Shown: positions 8,224 to 17,195, counted from the first letter of the stretch. The stretch is DNA of 64,000 nucleotides from HGM13010 sp934527315 (GCA_934527315.1 CAKTAK010000001.1:75465-139464), one strand, 5' to 3'. Translations and numbers: made by a program. The notes: generated from the sequence alone by a model not told the origin.

Positions 8224-8958
8224 ATGGAAGAAAAAGCTTTGCTGGAAGTCCGGCATCTGAACGTGTTTTATCGGGACCGGAAAGGCTGGCGGCGGACCGG
8301 CGGACGGCGTCAGATTCTCCGTGACGTGAATTTCACCTTGAATGAAGGCGAGATTCTGGGTCTGGTGGGAGAATCCGGCTGCGGCAAAACCACGCTGTCT
8401 CGGGCAATTCTGGGCATTAACCGAGATGTGGAGGGCGAAATTCTCCGCCCGGGCGGAAATCCCCGCATGGTGTTTCAGGACCCGGCATCTTCCCTCAATC
8501 CCGCGTGGACGGTGGGAAAAATTCTGGAGGAGCCGCTGCGGAATGCCGGTGTGGAGAAAAACGAGCGCCGACGGCAGGCGGAGGAAATGCTCCGTCTGGT
8601 GGGATTGGACCCGAGCCATTATGACCGGTATCCCCGGCAGCTTTCCGGCGGACAGCGGCAGCGTGTGGGCATCGGCGCAGCCATCATCGGCAGCCCGAAA
8701 CTTGTGATTGCGGACGAACCGGTTTCCGCTCTGGACGTGACCATTCAGGCGCAGATTCTGGAGTTGCTGCTGAAACTGAAAGAGGAGCTGGGCTTGAGCT
8801 ATCTGTTCATCTCCCACGATATGGACGTGATTTGGCAGATTTGCGACCGGGTTTTGGTAATGAAAGACGGCGAAATCGTGGAATCCGGCACCCGGGAGGA
8901 GATTTTTGACAATCCCCGGCACCCGTATACAAAAAAGCTGCTGGCAGCGGCGGAATAA
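8224..8958 (+). CDS. ABC transporter ATP-binding protein, DppF/OppF type
   Basis: A 244-residue ATPase with an AGGAGG site, starting three bases after the previous stop codon. Walker A is GESGCGKT near 48-55, the Q-loop is FQDPASSLNPAWTV, the signature is LSGGQRQRVGIG, and Walker B is LVIADEPVSALD with ISHDM. The FQDPASSLNP pattern is typical of DppF/OppF. It is the last gene of the transporter operon, followed by a terminator. Confidence 0.93.
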   Translation: MEEKALLEVRHLNVFYRDRKGWRRTGGRRQILRDVNFTLNEGEILGLVGESGCGKTTLSRAILGINRDVEGEILRPGGNPRMVFQDPASSLNPAWTVGKILEEPLRNAGVEKNERRRQAEEMLRLVGLDPSHYDRYPRQLSGGQRQRVGIGAAIIGSPKLVIADEPVSALDVTIQAQILELLLKLKEELGLSYLFISHDMDVIWQICDRVLVMKDGEIVESGTREEIFDNPRHPYTKKLLAAAE

Positions 8959-8982
8959 AACCAGTGATTTGGTGGAAAATTG

Positions 8983-9018
8983 GGAGCTGTTCTCGGATTT
9001 TGAGAACGGCTCCTTTTT
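8983..9018 (+). terminator. Rho-independent terminator after the ABC transporter operon
   Basis: A GGAGC-GTTCTC/GAGAAC-GGCTCC stem with one internal mismatch and a 7-base loop is followed by TTTTTG. Confidence 0.8.
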
Positions 9019-9152
9019 GCGTTCTCCCCGGAATTTGCAAACGGAAAGAGAAATAATCAAAAAACTGACAATATCTGAGAAAATCCTACGCGCTATTCGT
9101 GTTGTTCTTGCATTTACACCCTTAGTGTTATATAGTGAACTCACGGTATGTT

Positions 9153-9195
9153 GCATGACAAGATGTGTCATGCTTTGCAAGGTGGAAGCTTGCAA
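9153..9195 (+). promoter_or_regulatory. Two adjacent hairpins in the leader of the glycan operon
   Basis: Within the 262-base gap before the dehydrogenase gene are two back-to-back perfect hairpins: GCATGACA/TGTCATGC with a 5-base loop (9153-9173) and TTGCAAG/CTTGCAA with a 7-base loop (9175-9195). They end 25 bases before the start codon and just upstream of the GAGGAAGAGG Shine-Dalgarno region. A TATATA-like -10 near 9130 would place them in the 5' leader. They could be an RNA element or DNA operators. The rest of the gap shows no gene. Confidence 0.5.
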
Positions 9196-9220
9196 TCTGT
9201 GAGGAAGAGGAATTTTTTAT

Positions 9221-10546
9221 ATGAGCGTATCTATGAAACAGTCCATGTTGGACAAGATTGCGGACCGTACGCTGCGCATCGGCGTGGTCGGTTTGGGTTA
9301 TGTGGGTCTGCCTCTGGCTGTGGAGAAGGCAAAAGCCGGATTCCCCGTCATTGGCTTTGATGTGCAGCAGCAGAAAGTGGATATGGTAAACGCCGGCCAC
9401 AACTACATCGGCGATGTTGTAGATTCGGAATTGACGGAACTGGTCAACAGCGGAAAACTGACCGCTACTTCTGACTATAGCTTTATTAAAGATGTGGATT
9501 TTGTGGCCATCTGTGTGCCTACCCCCTTGGACGACCATCAGCAGCCGGACATCAGCTATGTGCGGGATTCCGCCATCGCTGTGGCAGAGCATCTTCATGC
9601 CGGTACCGCTGTGGTTCTGGAATCCACTACGTACCCCGGCACCACGGAGGAGCTGCTGAAACCCATTCTGGAGCAGGGCTCCGGTCTGAAATGCGGCGAG
9701 GATTTTTATCTGGGATTCTCCCCCGAGCGTGTGGACCCGGGCAACCTGATTTATAAAACCAAGAACACCCCCAAAGTGGTGGGCGCCATCGGCAAGGATG
9801 CAACGGAAGTGATGGCTGCGCTGTACGAGGTGGTTCTGGACGGCGAAGTGTTCCAGGTTTCCTCTCCGGCTGTGGCGGAGATGGAAAAGATTCTGGAGAA
9901 TACTTACCGGAATATCAACATCGGTCTGGTGAACGAGCTGGCCATTTTGTGCGACAAAATGGGCATCGACATCTGGGAAGTGATTGAGGCTGCCAAAACG
10001 AAACCCTTTGGGTTCCAGGCATTCTACCCCGGCCCCGGTCTGGGCGGTCACTGCATCCCTCTGGACCCCTATTATCTGAGCTGGAAGGCCAGAGAGTATG
10101 AGTTCCATACCTCGATGATTGAGTCCTCCATGATGATTAACGACCGGATGCCGGAATACTGCGTGGAGCGGGCGGCCCGGATTCTGAACAGAAAGAAGAA
10201 AGCTCTGAACGGCGCTAAGGTGCTGCTGCTGGGCGTTTCCTATAAGCAGGATATTGACGATTATCGGGAAAGCCCTGCCCTGCGGGTAATGGAGCATTTC
10301 CAGATGACCGGCGCGCAGGTGGATTACTATGACCCTTGGGTGCCTGAATGCCCCTACAAGGGAAAGGTGTATCACTCCATTCCCGCACTGACGGCAGAGG
10401 TAGTGGAGAGCTATGACCTGGTGATGGTCACTACGGCGCACTCCAATGTGGATTATAAGCTGGTGCAGGCACATGCACAGGACGTGTTCGATACCAAGAA
10501 CGTGATGAAGGACATCACGCCCCGGACGAATATCGAAGTGCTCTGA
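9221..10546 (+). CDS. wbpA: UDP-N-acetylglucosamine 6-dehydrogenase (WbpA type)
   Basis: A 441-residue member of the UDP-glucose/GDP-mannose dehydrogenase family. The NAD-binding Rossmann motif is VVGLGYVGLPLA near residues 22-33. The catalytic Cys loop reads GPGLGGHCIPLDPYYL near 269-284, in the form seen in UDP-GlcNAc/UDP-ManNAc dehydrogenases. It oxidises a UDP-N-acetyl-hexosamine to the uronic acid with two NAD+. Assignment to UDP-GlcNAc as substrate rests on the four following pathway genes (wbpI, wbpB, wbpD, wbpE homologues). It is the first gene of the operon. Confidence 0.85.
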   Translation: MSVSMKQSMLDKIADRTLRIGVVGLGYVGLPLAVEKAKAGFPVIGFDVQQQKVDMVNAGHNYIGDVVDSELTELVNSGKLTATSDYSFIKDVDFVAICVPTPLDDHQQPDISYVRDSAIAVAEHLHAGTAVVLESTTYPGTTEELLKPILEQGSGLKCGEDFYLGFSPERVDPGNLIYKTKNTPKVVGAIGKDATEVMAALYEVVLDGEVFQVSSPAVAEMEKILENTYRNINIGLVNELAILCDKMGIDIWEVIEAAKTKPFGFQAFYPGPGLGGHCIPLDPYYLSWKAREYEFHTSMIESSMMINDRMPEYCVERAARILNRKKKALNGAKVLLLGVSYKQDIDDYRESPALRVMEHFQMTGAQVDYYDPWVPECPYKGKVYHSIPALTAEVVESYDLVMVTTAHSNVDYKLVQAHAQDVFDTKNVMKDITPRTNIEVL

Positions 10547-10562
10547 GCAGAGGGCTGCGCCG

Positions 10563-11690
10563 GTGAAAATACTGTTTATCACCCGACTGTACCCCAGCGA
10601 CGTGTATGACAATCAGCAGACCAGCATGGGATTGTATCTCTGCCGGGAATGGGCCCGCGCCGGACATGAAGTGCGGGTGATTCACCAGGATATGCGCTAT
10701 TGCAAGCGTTGGTCGGAGCAGGAGCGGGCACTGCCGGATACCCGGCGGTTTACACTGGACGATGTTCCGGTGTCTTATATCAAATTGAATCGGCCGCTGC
10801 CGAAATACCGGTGGCTGCCGAAAAGTGAGGCAAAAAAAGCAGCGCGGTTTATTCTGAAGGAAACCGCCGGGTTCCGACCGGACGTGGTGTACGCCTTCTT
10901 CTGCTATGACCAGTGGAAGGTGATTCAGATGCTGCGGCCTTATTTTGACTGCCCCATTGTGCCGATTTTCCACAACTGCGATGTGAAATTCAGCAAGCAG
11001 CAGGTGGGGCGGATTCTGGACGCATCTCCCGTTTCCGGCGGTGTGTCCCCGAAAATTTTGCAGAAAATGCACAGCATTCGGCCGGACGCCAAAACATTCC
11101 AATGTTACGGCGGCGCGCCCAATGACGCGGGGCAGTATCGCAAGGACAAGCAGAATGACGTGTTTACCGTGGTGTATGCGGGCATGCTCATTCCGCTGAA
11201 AAACGTGGACGTGACTCTGCGGGCATTGGCTCAGCTGCGTCCGCAGCGGGAGTTTCGGTTTGAAATTTACGGCGACGGGGAGGAAGAATCCAATCTGCGC
11301 GCCTTGACGGAGGAACTGGGGTTGACGGAATGTGTTACGTTCCACGGTCGGGTTCCCCGGGAAACGGTTTTGGCTGCCATGGGGCAGGCGGACTGCTTTG
11401 CCATGGCCTCCAGTCCGGAGACCTTTGGCTTGACGTATTTGGAAGCTATGGGCTGCGGTGATTACGTCATCGGCAGCCGTGGTGAGGGTATTGACGGCGT
11501 TCTGGTAGATGGAGAAAACGGAACGCTGGTAACGCCGGGCAGTGTGGAAGAGCTGGCCGCGGCGTTGGATTTGTATTTTACAGATCCGGAGCACGTGAAG
11601 GAGATGCAGCAGCGGGGGTTGGAGACCGCTGCGTCGCTGACCGAGGAGAAGGTGGCGGCGCAAATGCTGCAGGATTCATTCACGGAATAA
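10563..11690 (+). CDS. Glycosyltransferase, GT4-like
   Basis: A 375-residue protein starting at a GTG at 10563 behind AGAGGG. The start is a typical GT-B N-terminal fold (KILFITRLYPSDVYDNQQTSMGLYLCREWARAG), and the second half carries the GT4 donor-binding region with FAMASSPETFGLTYLEAMGCG near residues 278-298, including the EX7E-type glutamates. It probably transfers a nucleotide-activated sugar to a growing surface glycan in the cytoplasm. The acceptor and sugar are unknown; the neighbouring pathway suggests a diacetamido-uronic acid. Confidence 0.85.
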   Translation: MKILFITRLYPSDVYDNQQTSMGLYLCREWARAGHEVRVIHQDMRYCKRWSEQERALPDTRRFTLDDVPVSYIKLNRPLPKYRWLPKSEAKKAARFILKETAGFRPDVVYAFFCYDQWKVIQMLRPYFDCPIVPIFHNCDVKFSKQQVGRILDASPVSGGVSPKILQKMHSIRPDAKTFQCYGGAPNDAGQYRKDKQNDVFTVVYAGMLIPLKNVDVTLRALAQLRPQREFRFEIYGDGEEESNLRALTEELGLTECVTFHGRVPRETVLAAMGQADCFAMASSPETFGLTYLEAMGCGDYVIGSRGEGIDGVLVDGENGTLVTPGSVEELAAALDLYFTDPEHVKEMQQRGLETAASLTEEKVAAQMLQDSFTE

Positions 11691-11730
11691 GCCTCAATTG
11701 ATTACTGTGGAAGGAACAGGGAGAGTATTG

Positions 11731-12933
11731 ATGAGACTTTTAATCGTATCCCCGTATTTCGCGCCCTCTTCGCTGGTGGGCGCGCAGCGGATGACCAGTC
11801 TGGCCAAGTATCTGGCGGATTTGGGCAATGAGGTGCACGTGATTGCACTGACGGCAGAAACCATGCAGCGGACCACCGGCAATTCCTGCCGGTCCACGCC
11901 TCCGGCGAATGTGACTGTGCATCAGTTCGATCTGCCGGAAGAGGTGCCCAATATTTTCAAAAACGAGCTGAACCGTGCAGCGGCCTTTGACAAGGTGTTT
12001 GAGAGTATTCTGGAGCAGTATACCTTTGACGGTCTTCTGGTGACTTTGGGGCCGTTCTATACGCTGTATTCTCTGAAGAAATTCGTGAAGAAATACAACC
12101 TGCCGTACATTCTGGACTTCCGGGATCTGGGCAGCGTGGAGCGCATGAAGAACGATACTCTGGCCAACTATATCCGGACCCATCTGACGGAGCTGTATGC
12201 CCACCGGGTGGAAAACGGTGCGGTGAAGGGCGCCGATTACGTGACCGTGGTTTGCCCCGGCGACGTGGACCGCATGAAAAAGGCTTATCGGATTCCCGAT
12301 GATAAAATCAGCTGCATTTTCAACGGCTACGATGAAGAGCGTCTCAAGGGCGTGAACTGCAAGCCTGCCCCCAGCGCCGATGATGTGTTCAAAATCGGCG
12401 TGTTCGGCAAGTTTATGATTTACAACCCGGAAAAAGGCCCCTTGATTCTGAAGGCGGTGGACCGTCTGCGGAAAGAGGGCATCAATGCCCAAATCGTCCA
12501 TGTGGGCGTGGGTCGGGACGATGTTCTGGAAACCATTCGTCAGTTGGGCGTTGACCCGGCATGCTATGACGGTCGGGGTATTCTGGACTACAAGGACGGC
12601 GTATCCGTGATGGCGGGCTGCAATATGTTTGCCATGGATTACGTGCACCCCACCGGTCTGGGCACCAAGATTTTTGACTATATCAATCTGAACAAGCCCG
12701 TTTTGGCGGTTGCGCCTCAGAATATCAATTTCTCCCAGTTTGTCTCTCAGTTTGAAAACTGCTTTGTTGTGGACGATGAGGAGCAGATTTACCGGACGAT
12801 GCGGAAAATCGCCATGGAGCGGATTCAGACCCTTGACAGTAAGATGAATGCAGACGCATTCTCCCGGAAACACCAGAATAAGCGGTTCGTGGACCTGCTG
12901 CAGGCCTACATGGCAGACAGCCGGACGGCATAA
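11731..12933 (+). CDS. Glycosyltransferase family protein, GT4/GT-B fold
   Basis: A 400-residue protein. The ATG at 11731 gives the expected N-terminus RLLIVSPYFAPSSLVGAQRM; a longer frame from 11698 has no good ribosome site. The N-terminal half is a GT-B acceptor domain, and the middle has CIFNGYDEE followed by KIGVFGKFM, where GT4 enzymes bind the donor. The C-terminal region has GLGTKIFDYINLNKPVLAVAP, as in WfgS/WbnE-like transferases. The role in the same surface glycan is inferred from operon context. Confidence 0.8.
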   Translation: MRLLIVSPYFAPSSLVGAQRMTSLAKYLADLGNEVHVIALTAETMQRTTGNSCRSTPPANVTVHQFDLPEEVPNIFKNELNRAAAFDKVFESILEQYTFDGLLVTLGPFYTLYSLKKFVKKYNLPYILDFRDLGSVERMKNDTLANYIRTHLTELYAHRVENGAVKGADYVTVVCPGDVDRMKKAYRIPDDKISCIFNGYDEERLKGVNCKPAPSADDVFKIGVFGKFMIYNPEKGPLILKAVDRLRKEGINAQIVHVGVGRDDVLETIRQLGVDPACYDGRGILDYKDGVSVMAGCNMFAMDYVHPTGLGTKIFDYINLNKPVLAVAPQNINFSQFVSQFENCFVVDDEEQIYRTMRKIAMERIQTLDSKMNADAFSRKHQNKRFVDLLQAYMADSRTA

Positions 12934-12949
12934 CCGGGAGGTGCGCGGA

Positions 12950-14026
12950 ATGAAAATTTTGACCATTGTCGGAGCCAGACCCCAATTCATTAAAGCGGCG
13001 TCTGGCTCCCGCGCGTTGCGGAAACAGCATCAGGAAATTCTGGTGCATACGGGACAGCACCACGACGAAAATATGTCCGAGGTGTTCTTCCGGGAGATGG
13101 AAATTCCCACGCCGGATTATAATCTGGGCATTGCCGGCGGCAGTCACGGAGAAATGACCGGCCGGATGCTCATCGAAATTGAAAAGGTTCTGCAGAAAGA
13201 AGTGCCGGACGCCGTGCTGCTGTACGGCGATACCAACTCCACGTTGGCCGGGGCTTTGGCTGCGGTAAAGCTGCATATTCCGGTGATTCACGTGGAGGCG
13301 GGCAACCGTCTGGGCACGTTGGACAATCCGGAGGAGGTCAACCGTATTTGCACGGACCATTGCTCCACGCTGCTGCTGTGCGCCACGGAAGACGCCCGGC
13401 AGAAACTGGAAAAGGAAAATCTGGGAGACCGGGCCCATGTCATCGGCAACGTGATGTATGACTCGTTCCTGCATTTTGCCGGACGGCCTTGGACCAATCC
13501 CCACATCATCGGTTTGGACGGCAAGCCCGTGACCGTGCCGGAGGAGTTCTATTACATGACCTGCCATCGGCAGGAGAACACCAATACGGACGAGCCGCTG
13601 ACGGAGATTCTGGCGGCAATGAACAGTCTGGACGCGCCTACCATTTACGCGGTGCACCCCCGGAATCATCAGCGGGCCATGCGGGTGGCGGCGGAAAACG
13701 GATTCCGGAACGTGATTCTGACGGAGCCGGTGCAGTATTCCGATTCCGTGCAGCTGGTGAGCCGGGCAAAGAAAGTGGTCACGGACTCCGGCGGATTGCA
13801 GTGCGAGGCATTTTATGCCGGTGTGCAGTGCGTTCTGGTGATGGACTATGTGGTCTGGCCGGAAACGATGGTGGACAACCGGAATCAGCTGGCAAAGCCG
13901 GACCGGAGAGATATTCTGGAAAAGCTCAGCCGGGAGCAGCATGTGGACCCCGGCTATCAGCCCTTCGGAGACGGCCATGCCGCGGAGAAAATGACGGAGC
14001 TGATTACCAAAACCTTTGGAAACTAA
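12950..14026 (+). CDS. wbpI: UDP-N-acetylglucosamine 2-epimerase family (WbpI/WecB type)
   Basis: A 358-residue protein starting at 12950 behind GGGAGGTG. Hallmarks are VGARPQFIKAA (7-17), TGQHHDENMSEVFF (about 35-48), YGDTNSTLAGALAA (about 93-106), HVEAGNRLG (about 113-121) and a late TDSGGLQCEAFYAG. WecB has HVEAGLRS; the NR variant here is typical of WbpI-like enzymes acting on UDP-GlcNAc(3NAc)A. The reaction inverts C2 to the manno configuration. In this operon it would finish UDP-2,3-diacetamido-2,3-dideoxy-mannuronate. Substrate is inferred from context. Confidence 0.82.
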   Translation: MKILTIVGARPQFIKAASGSRALRKQHQEILVHTGQHHDENMSEVFFREMEIPTPDYNLGIAGGSHGEMTGRMLIEIEKVLQKEVPDAVLLYGDTNSTLAGALAAVKLHIPVIHVEAGNRLGTLDNPEEVNRICTDHCSTLLLCATEDARQKLEKENLGDRAHVIGNVMYDSFLHFAGRPWTNPHIIGLDGKPVTVPEEFYYMTCHRQENTNTDEPLTEILAAMNSLDAPTIYAVHPRNHQRAMRVAAENGFRNVILTEPVQYSDSVQLVSRAKKVVTDSGGLQCEAFYAGVQCVLVMDYVVWPETMVDNRNQLAKPDRRDILEKLSREQHVDPGYQPFGDGHAAEKMTELITKTFGN

Positions 14027-14039
14027 CGAGGAAGAGAGT

Positions 14040-15119
14040 ATGACTTACGCAATTATTGGCTGCGGCGCGATTTCCAAAAATCACATTGCGGCAGCATTGA
14101 ATACGGGACTGGAAATCGTAGCCCTGTGCGATATTGTGGATACCGGTATGCCGGCGCTGCTGGAGCAGATGCCGGAAGAAACCCGGAAAAACGTGAAAAC
14201 CTACGCCGATTACAAGGTGATGCTCAATGAGCTGCACCCGGATTTGGTGGCCATTGCCACCGGCAGCGGCGTAAAAACCATGATTGCACTGGATTGCATT
14301 GCAGCCGGTGCCAACGTGATTATCGAAAAACCCATTGCGCTGTCTTTGCAGGCAGCGGACAGCATCATTGCTGCGGCAAAAGAAAAAGGTGTGCAGGTGT
14401 GCGTGTGCCACCAGAACCGTCTGAACCCTGCTGTGCAGGCCATTCATCAGGCGGCGGAGGAGGGCCGTTTCGGCCGGATGCTCCATGGCAGCGCCCGGAT
14501 TCTCTGGAACCGGAACAAGGCATATTATGACGCGGCAAAATGGCGGGGCACCTGGAAGTCTGACGGCGGTACGCTGATGAATCAGTGCATTCACAGCATT
14601 GACATTCTCCGCTGGCTCATGGGCGGCGAGGTGGAGCAGGTATTTGCTTACACCGACCGGCAGGTGCATGATTATATCGAGGCTGAGGACATCGGCGTGG
14701 CTGTTGTGAAATTCAAGGGCGGCGCGTATGCCACCATTGAGGGCACGGTGAACGTGTATCCCAGAAATCTGGAAGAAAGCCTGACGCTGCTGGGCGAAAC
14801 CGGTACCGTGCAGGCGGGTGGCAAATCCCTGAACGTGATTGAAACCTGGAACTTTGCGGACAAGGACGACAGTGCTGCGGTGCGGGAAACCTTCGGAGAA
14901 AATCCCCCGGCGGTTCCCGGCTTGGGTCATACCCGGATTTACGAGGATATGGTGGATGCAATTCGGAATCATCGGGCACCCTGCGTTTCCGCGGAGGAGG
15001 GCCGGAAAGCCATTGAGCTGATTCTGGGCATCTATCAGTCCGCTGCCACCGGAAAACCGGTGAACTTCCCCTTGACGGAAGGCTCCACACTGGATTATGT
15101 AGGACGGTTTGAATCATGA
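14040..15119 (+). CDS. wbpB: Gfo/Idh/MocA-type oxidoreductase (WbpB/WlbA type)
   Basis: A 359-residue protein with an NAD-binding IIGCGAISKNH motif at the N-terminus, the family lysine in NVIIEKPIALS near residue 100 and the WbpB/WlbA-like QNRLNPAV and WRGTWKSDGGTLMNQCIHSIDILRWL stretches. In the Wbp route this enzyme oxidises C3 of UDP-GlcNAcA to the 3-keto form, recycling NADH with 2-oxoglutarate in some homologues. It lies between the epimerase and the acetyltransferase and overlaps the latter's start by four bases. Confidence 0.85.
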   Translation: MTYAIIGCGAISKNHIAAALNTGLEIVALCDIVDTGMPALLEQMPEETRKNVKTYADYKVMLNELHPDLVAIATGSGVKTMIALDCIAAGANVIIEKPIALSLQAADSIIAAAKEKGVQVCVCHQNRLNPAVQAIHQAAEEGRFGRMLHGSARILWNRNKAYYDAAKWRGTWKSDGGTLMNQCIHSIDILRWLMGGEVEQVFAYTDRQVHDYIEAEDIGVAVVKFKGGAYATIEGTVNVYPRNLEESLTLLGETGTVQAGGKSLNVIETWNFADKDDSAAVRETFGENPPAVPGLGHTRIYEDMVDAIRNHRAPCVSAEEGRKAIELILGIYQSAATGKPVNFPLTEGSTLDYVGRFES

Positions 15120-15676
15120 GTTATTTCGTGCATGAAAGCAGCTATGTGGACGACGGTGTGGAAATCGGCGAGGGTACCAAAATCTGGCACTTCTGCCACG
15201 TTCAGTCCGGGGCAAAAATCGGCGAAAACTGCTCCTTCGGGCAGAATGTGAATATCTCCAACCACGTGACTGTGGGCAACCGGGTGAAAATCCAGAACAA
15301 CGTGTCCGTGTACGAGGGCGTTACATTGGAAGACGGCGTGTTCTGCGGTCCCAGCTGTGTATTTACCAATGACCTGACCCCCCGGGCGCGCTACCCCAAG
15401 GGCAGCGCGGGATATAAGCCCACGCTGGTGAAAGAAGGCGCCTCCATTGGTGCAAACGCAACAGTGGTGTGCGGACATACCATCGGCAGAAATGCGCTGA
15501 TTGGCGCAGGAGCTGTGGTGACCGGGAATGTGCCGGACCATGCGTTGATGCTGGGCGTTCCCGCCCGGCAATGCGGTTGGGTGTGCGAATGCGGGGAGCG
15601 GCTGCCGGACAGCTTGGCTTGCCCCTGCTGCGGCAGGAAGTATCGTCCGGGCAAAGACGGTTTGGAGGAGACATGA
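15116..15676 (+). CDS. wbpD: Hexapeptide-repeat N-acetyltransferase (WbpD type) with zinc-ribbon tail
   Basis: A 186-residue protein. Residues 1-150 are left-handed beta-helix hexapeptide repeats (for example KIGENCSFGQNVNISNHVTVG) with a FTNDLTPRARYP loop typical of WbpD/WlbB. These acetylate the 3-amino group of UDP-GlcNAc(3NH2)A using acetyl-CoA. Residues 158-178 add a four-cysteine zinc ribbon (CECG and CPCC) that is an optional tail in this family. The start overlaps the wbpB stop, so translation is coupled. Confidence 0.85.
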   Translation: MSYFVHESSYVDDGVEIGEGTKIWHFCHVQSGAKIGENCSFGQNVNISNHVTVGNRVKIQNNVSVYEGVTLEDGVFCGPSCVFTNDLTPRARYPKGSAGYKPTLVKEGASIGANATVVCGHTIGRNALIGAGAVVTGNVPDHALMLGVPARQCGWVCECGERLPDSLACPCCGRKYRPGKDGLEET

Positions 15677-16047
15677 GCAAGCGGAAACAATACGGCGGAA
15701 TTCTGGCGGTCCTGTTTGTGATTGCCGTGGCCATCGGCGCTGTGGGCGCCGCCCGGGAAAACGGAATCATTATGGTGGTTTCCGTGGCGATTCTGGGTCT
15801 GGGCGCGGCGATTCTGAATGCCAAATACCGCTTGGAAATTTACCGGGAAATCGGAGAAAAAAGTCCCGGCAGCTATGAACGAATTCTCACCGAGGGCGAG
15901 GAGCCGGCGGAAGGCCGTCCTCCGTATCCTCCGGAGATTCGGGCGCTGCTCCGGAAACAGCGGCAGTTTCAGTTGTTGTCAACATGGCTGCCCATTGGGG
16001 AAATTGCAATTGTATGCGTGTTTGGCATACTGTTGCGGAATCTGTGA
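15673..16047 (+). CDS. Small membrane protein of unknown function in the glycan operon
   Basis: A 124-residue protein; the ATG at 15673 overlaps the wbpD stop and follows GGAGGAG. Three hydrophobic segments are visible: about 9-27 and 31-47 close together at the N-terminus, and about 103-122 at the C-terminus. A charged, proline-containing loop lies between (EEPAEGRPPYPPEIR). I recognise no family. Because it is embedded and translationally coupled between wbpD and wbpE, a role in the same glycan pathway, for example membrane anchoring, is possible but unproven. Confidence 0.7.
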   Translation: MSKRKQYGGILAVLFVIAVAIGAVGAARENGIIMVVSVAILGLGAAILNAKYRLEIYREIGEKSPGSYERILTEGEEPAEGRPPYPPEIRALLRKQRQFQLLSTWLPIGEIAIVCVFGILLRNL

Positions 16048-16058
16048 GGAAACATTCA

Positions 16059-17186
16059 GTGGAATTTCGTGATTTGAAAGCCCAGTATCGGGCATTGCAG
16101 CCGGAAATGGACCGGGCAATTCTGGAAACGGTGGCCGGCGCAGGATTCATCGGCGGAGCGCGGGTCAAAGCGCTGGAAGAGCGTCTGGCGGCGTATGTGG
16201 GCGTGAAACATTGCATCACTTGCGGCAACGGCACCGACGCGCTGCAGCTGATGCTGATGGCATGGGCCATCGGCCCCGGGGACGCAGTATTTGTCCCGGA
16301 CTTTACCTTTTTTGCCTCCGGCGAGGCGGTCTCCTTTGTGGGGGGCACTCCGGTGTTTTATGACGTCTGCCCGGATACCTTCAACGGCTCGGCAGAAAGT
16401 CTGGAGCAGGCAATTGCCGCTGTGGAGGCAGAGGGTAAGCTGAAACCGAAGGCAGTGATTGCCGTGGATTTGTATGGTCTGCCGGCAGATTATCCCGCCA
16501 TCGAGGCGGTGGCAAAGCGCCACGGTCTGAAGGTTTTGGAAGACGCGGCGCAGGGATTCGGCGGCAAAATCGGCAGCAAACGTGCCGGTTCCTTCGGAGA
16601 CGGTGCGGCAACTTCGTTCTTCCCGGCAAAGCCTTTGGGCTGCTACGGTGACGGCGGCGCCGTGTTTATGAATGACGATGAAACCGCTGCGTTGGTGCGC
16701 TCTTTGTGCGTACACGGCAAAGGCAGCGACAAGTATGATAACGTGCGCATCGGCATGAACTCCCGTTTGGACGCGGTTCAGGCGGCGGTTTTGGACGTTA
16801 AGCTCACGGCATTTGAGCAGCGGGAACTGGAAGACGTGAACACTGCGGCCCGGCGCTATGACAGCGCATTGTCCGGTTTGGTCACGCCGGTGGTTCCGGA
16901 AGGCTATCTGTCCAGCTGGGCGCAGTACACCCTGCGTCTGGAAAACCGGCAGCAGCGGGACGGTTTGCAGGCAGCGCTGAAAGCCCGGGGCATTCCCAGT
17001 ATGGTGTATTACCCCAAACCCATGCATTGCCAGACGGCATTTGCCCATGTGAAGCAGTATGTGCCCTGCCCCAACACGGAGCAGCTGTGCGATACGGTGT
17101 TGTCTCTGCCCATGCACCCCTACTTGACAGCAGAGGCGGTTGCCCAGGTGGCGCAGGCTGTGCGGGAAGAATTGAATCATCTGTAA
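16059..17186 (+). CDS. wbpE: DegT/DnrJ/EryC1/StrS aminotransferase (WbpE type)
   Basis: A 375-residue PLP enzyme. I place the start at GTG 16059, eight bases after GAGGA, because family homology begins with VEFRDLKAQYRAL; the longer frame to 15984 overlaps the previous gene. Motifs are CGNGTDALQLML (PLP phosphate region, about 59-70), EDAAQGFGG (about 162-170) and the Schiff-base lysine in TSFFPAKPLGCYGDGGA (about 184-200). It would transaminate the 3-keto sugar made by the WbpB-type enzyme. Last gene of the operon, followed by a strong terminator. Confidence 0.87.
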   Translation: MEFRDLKAQYRALQPEMDRAILETVAGAGFIGGARVKALEERLAAYVGVKHCITCGNGTDALQLMLMAWAIGPGDAVFVPDFTFFASGEAVSFVGGTPVFYDVCPDTFNGSAESLEQAIAAVEAEGKLKPKAVIAVDLYGLPADYPAIEAVAKRHGLKVLEDAAQGFGGKIGSKRAGSFGDGAATSFFPAKPLGCYGDGGAVFMNDDETAALVRSLCVHGKGSDKYDNVRIGMNSRLDAVQAAVLDVKLTAFEQRELEDVNTAARRYDSALSGLVTPVVPEGYLSSWAQYTLRLENRQQRDGLQAALKARGIPSMVYYPKPMHCQTAFAHVKQYVPCPNTEQLCDTVLSLPMHPYLTAEAVAQVAQAVREELNHL

Positions 17187-17195
17187 ACTCATTCG

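Noticed and set aside
7456..9195. 579-aa open frame on the minus strand
   Set aside because: Antisense to both transporter ATPase genes; no motif in the translation.
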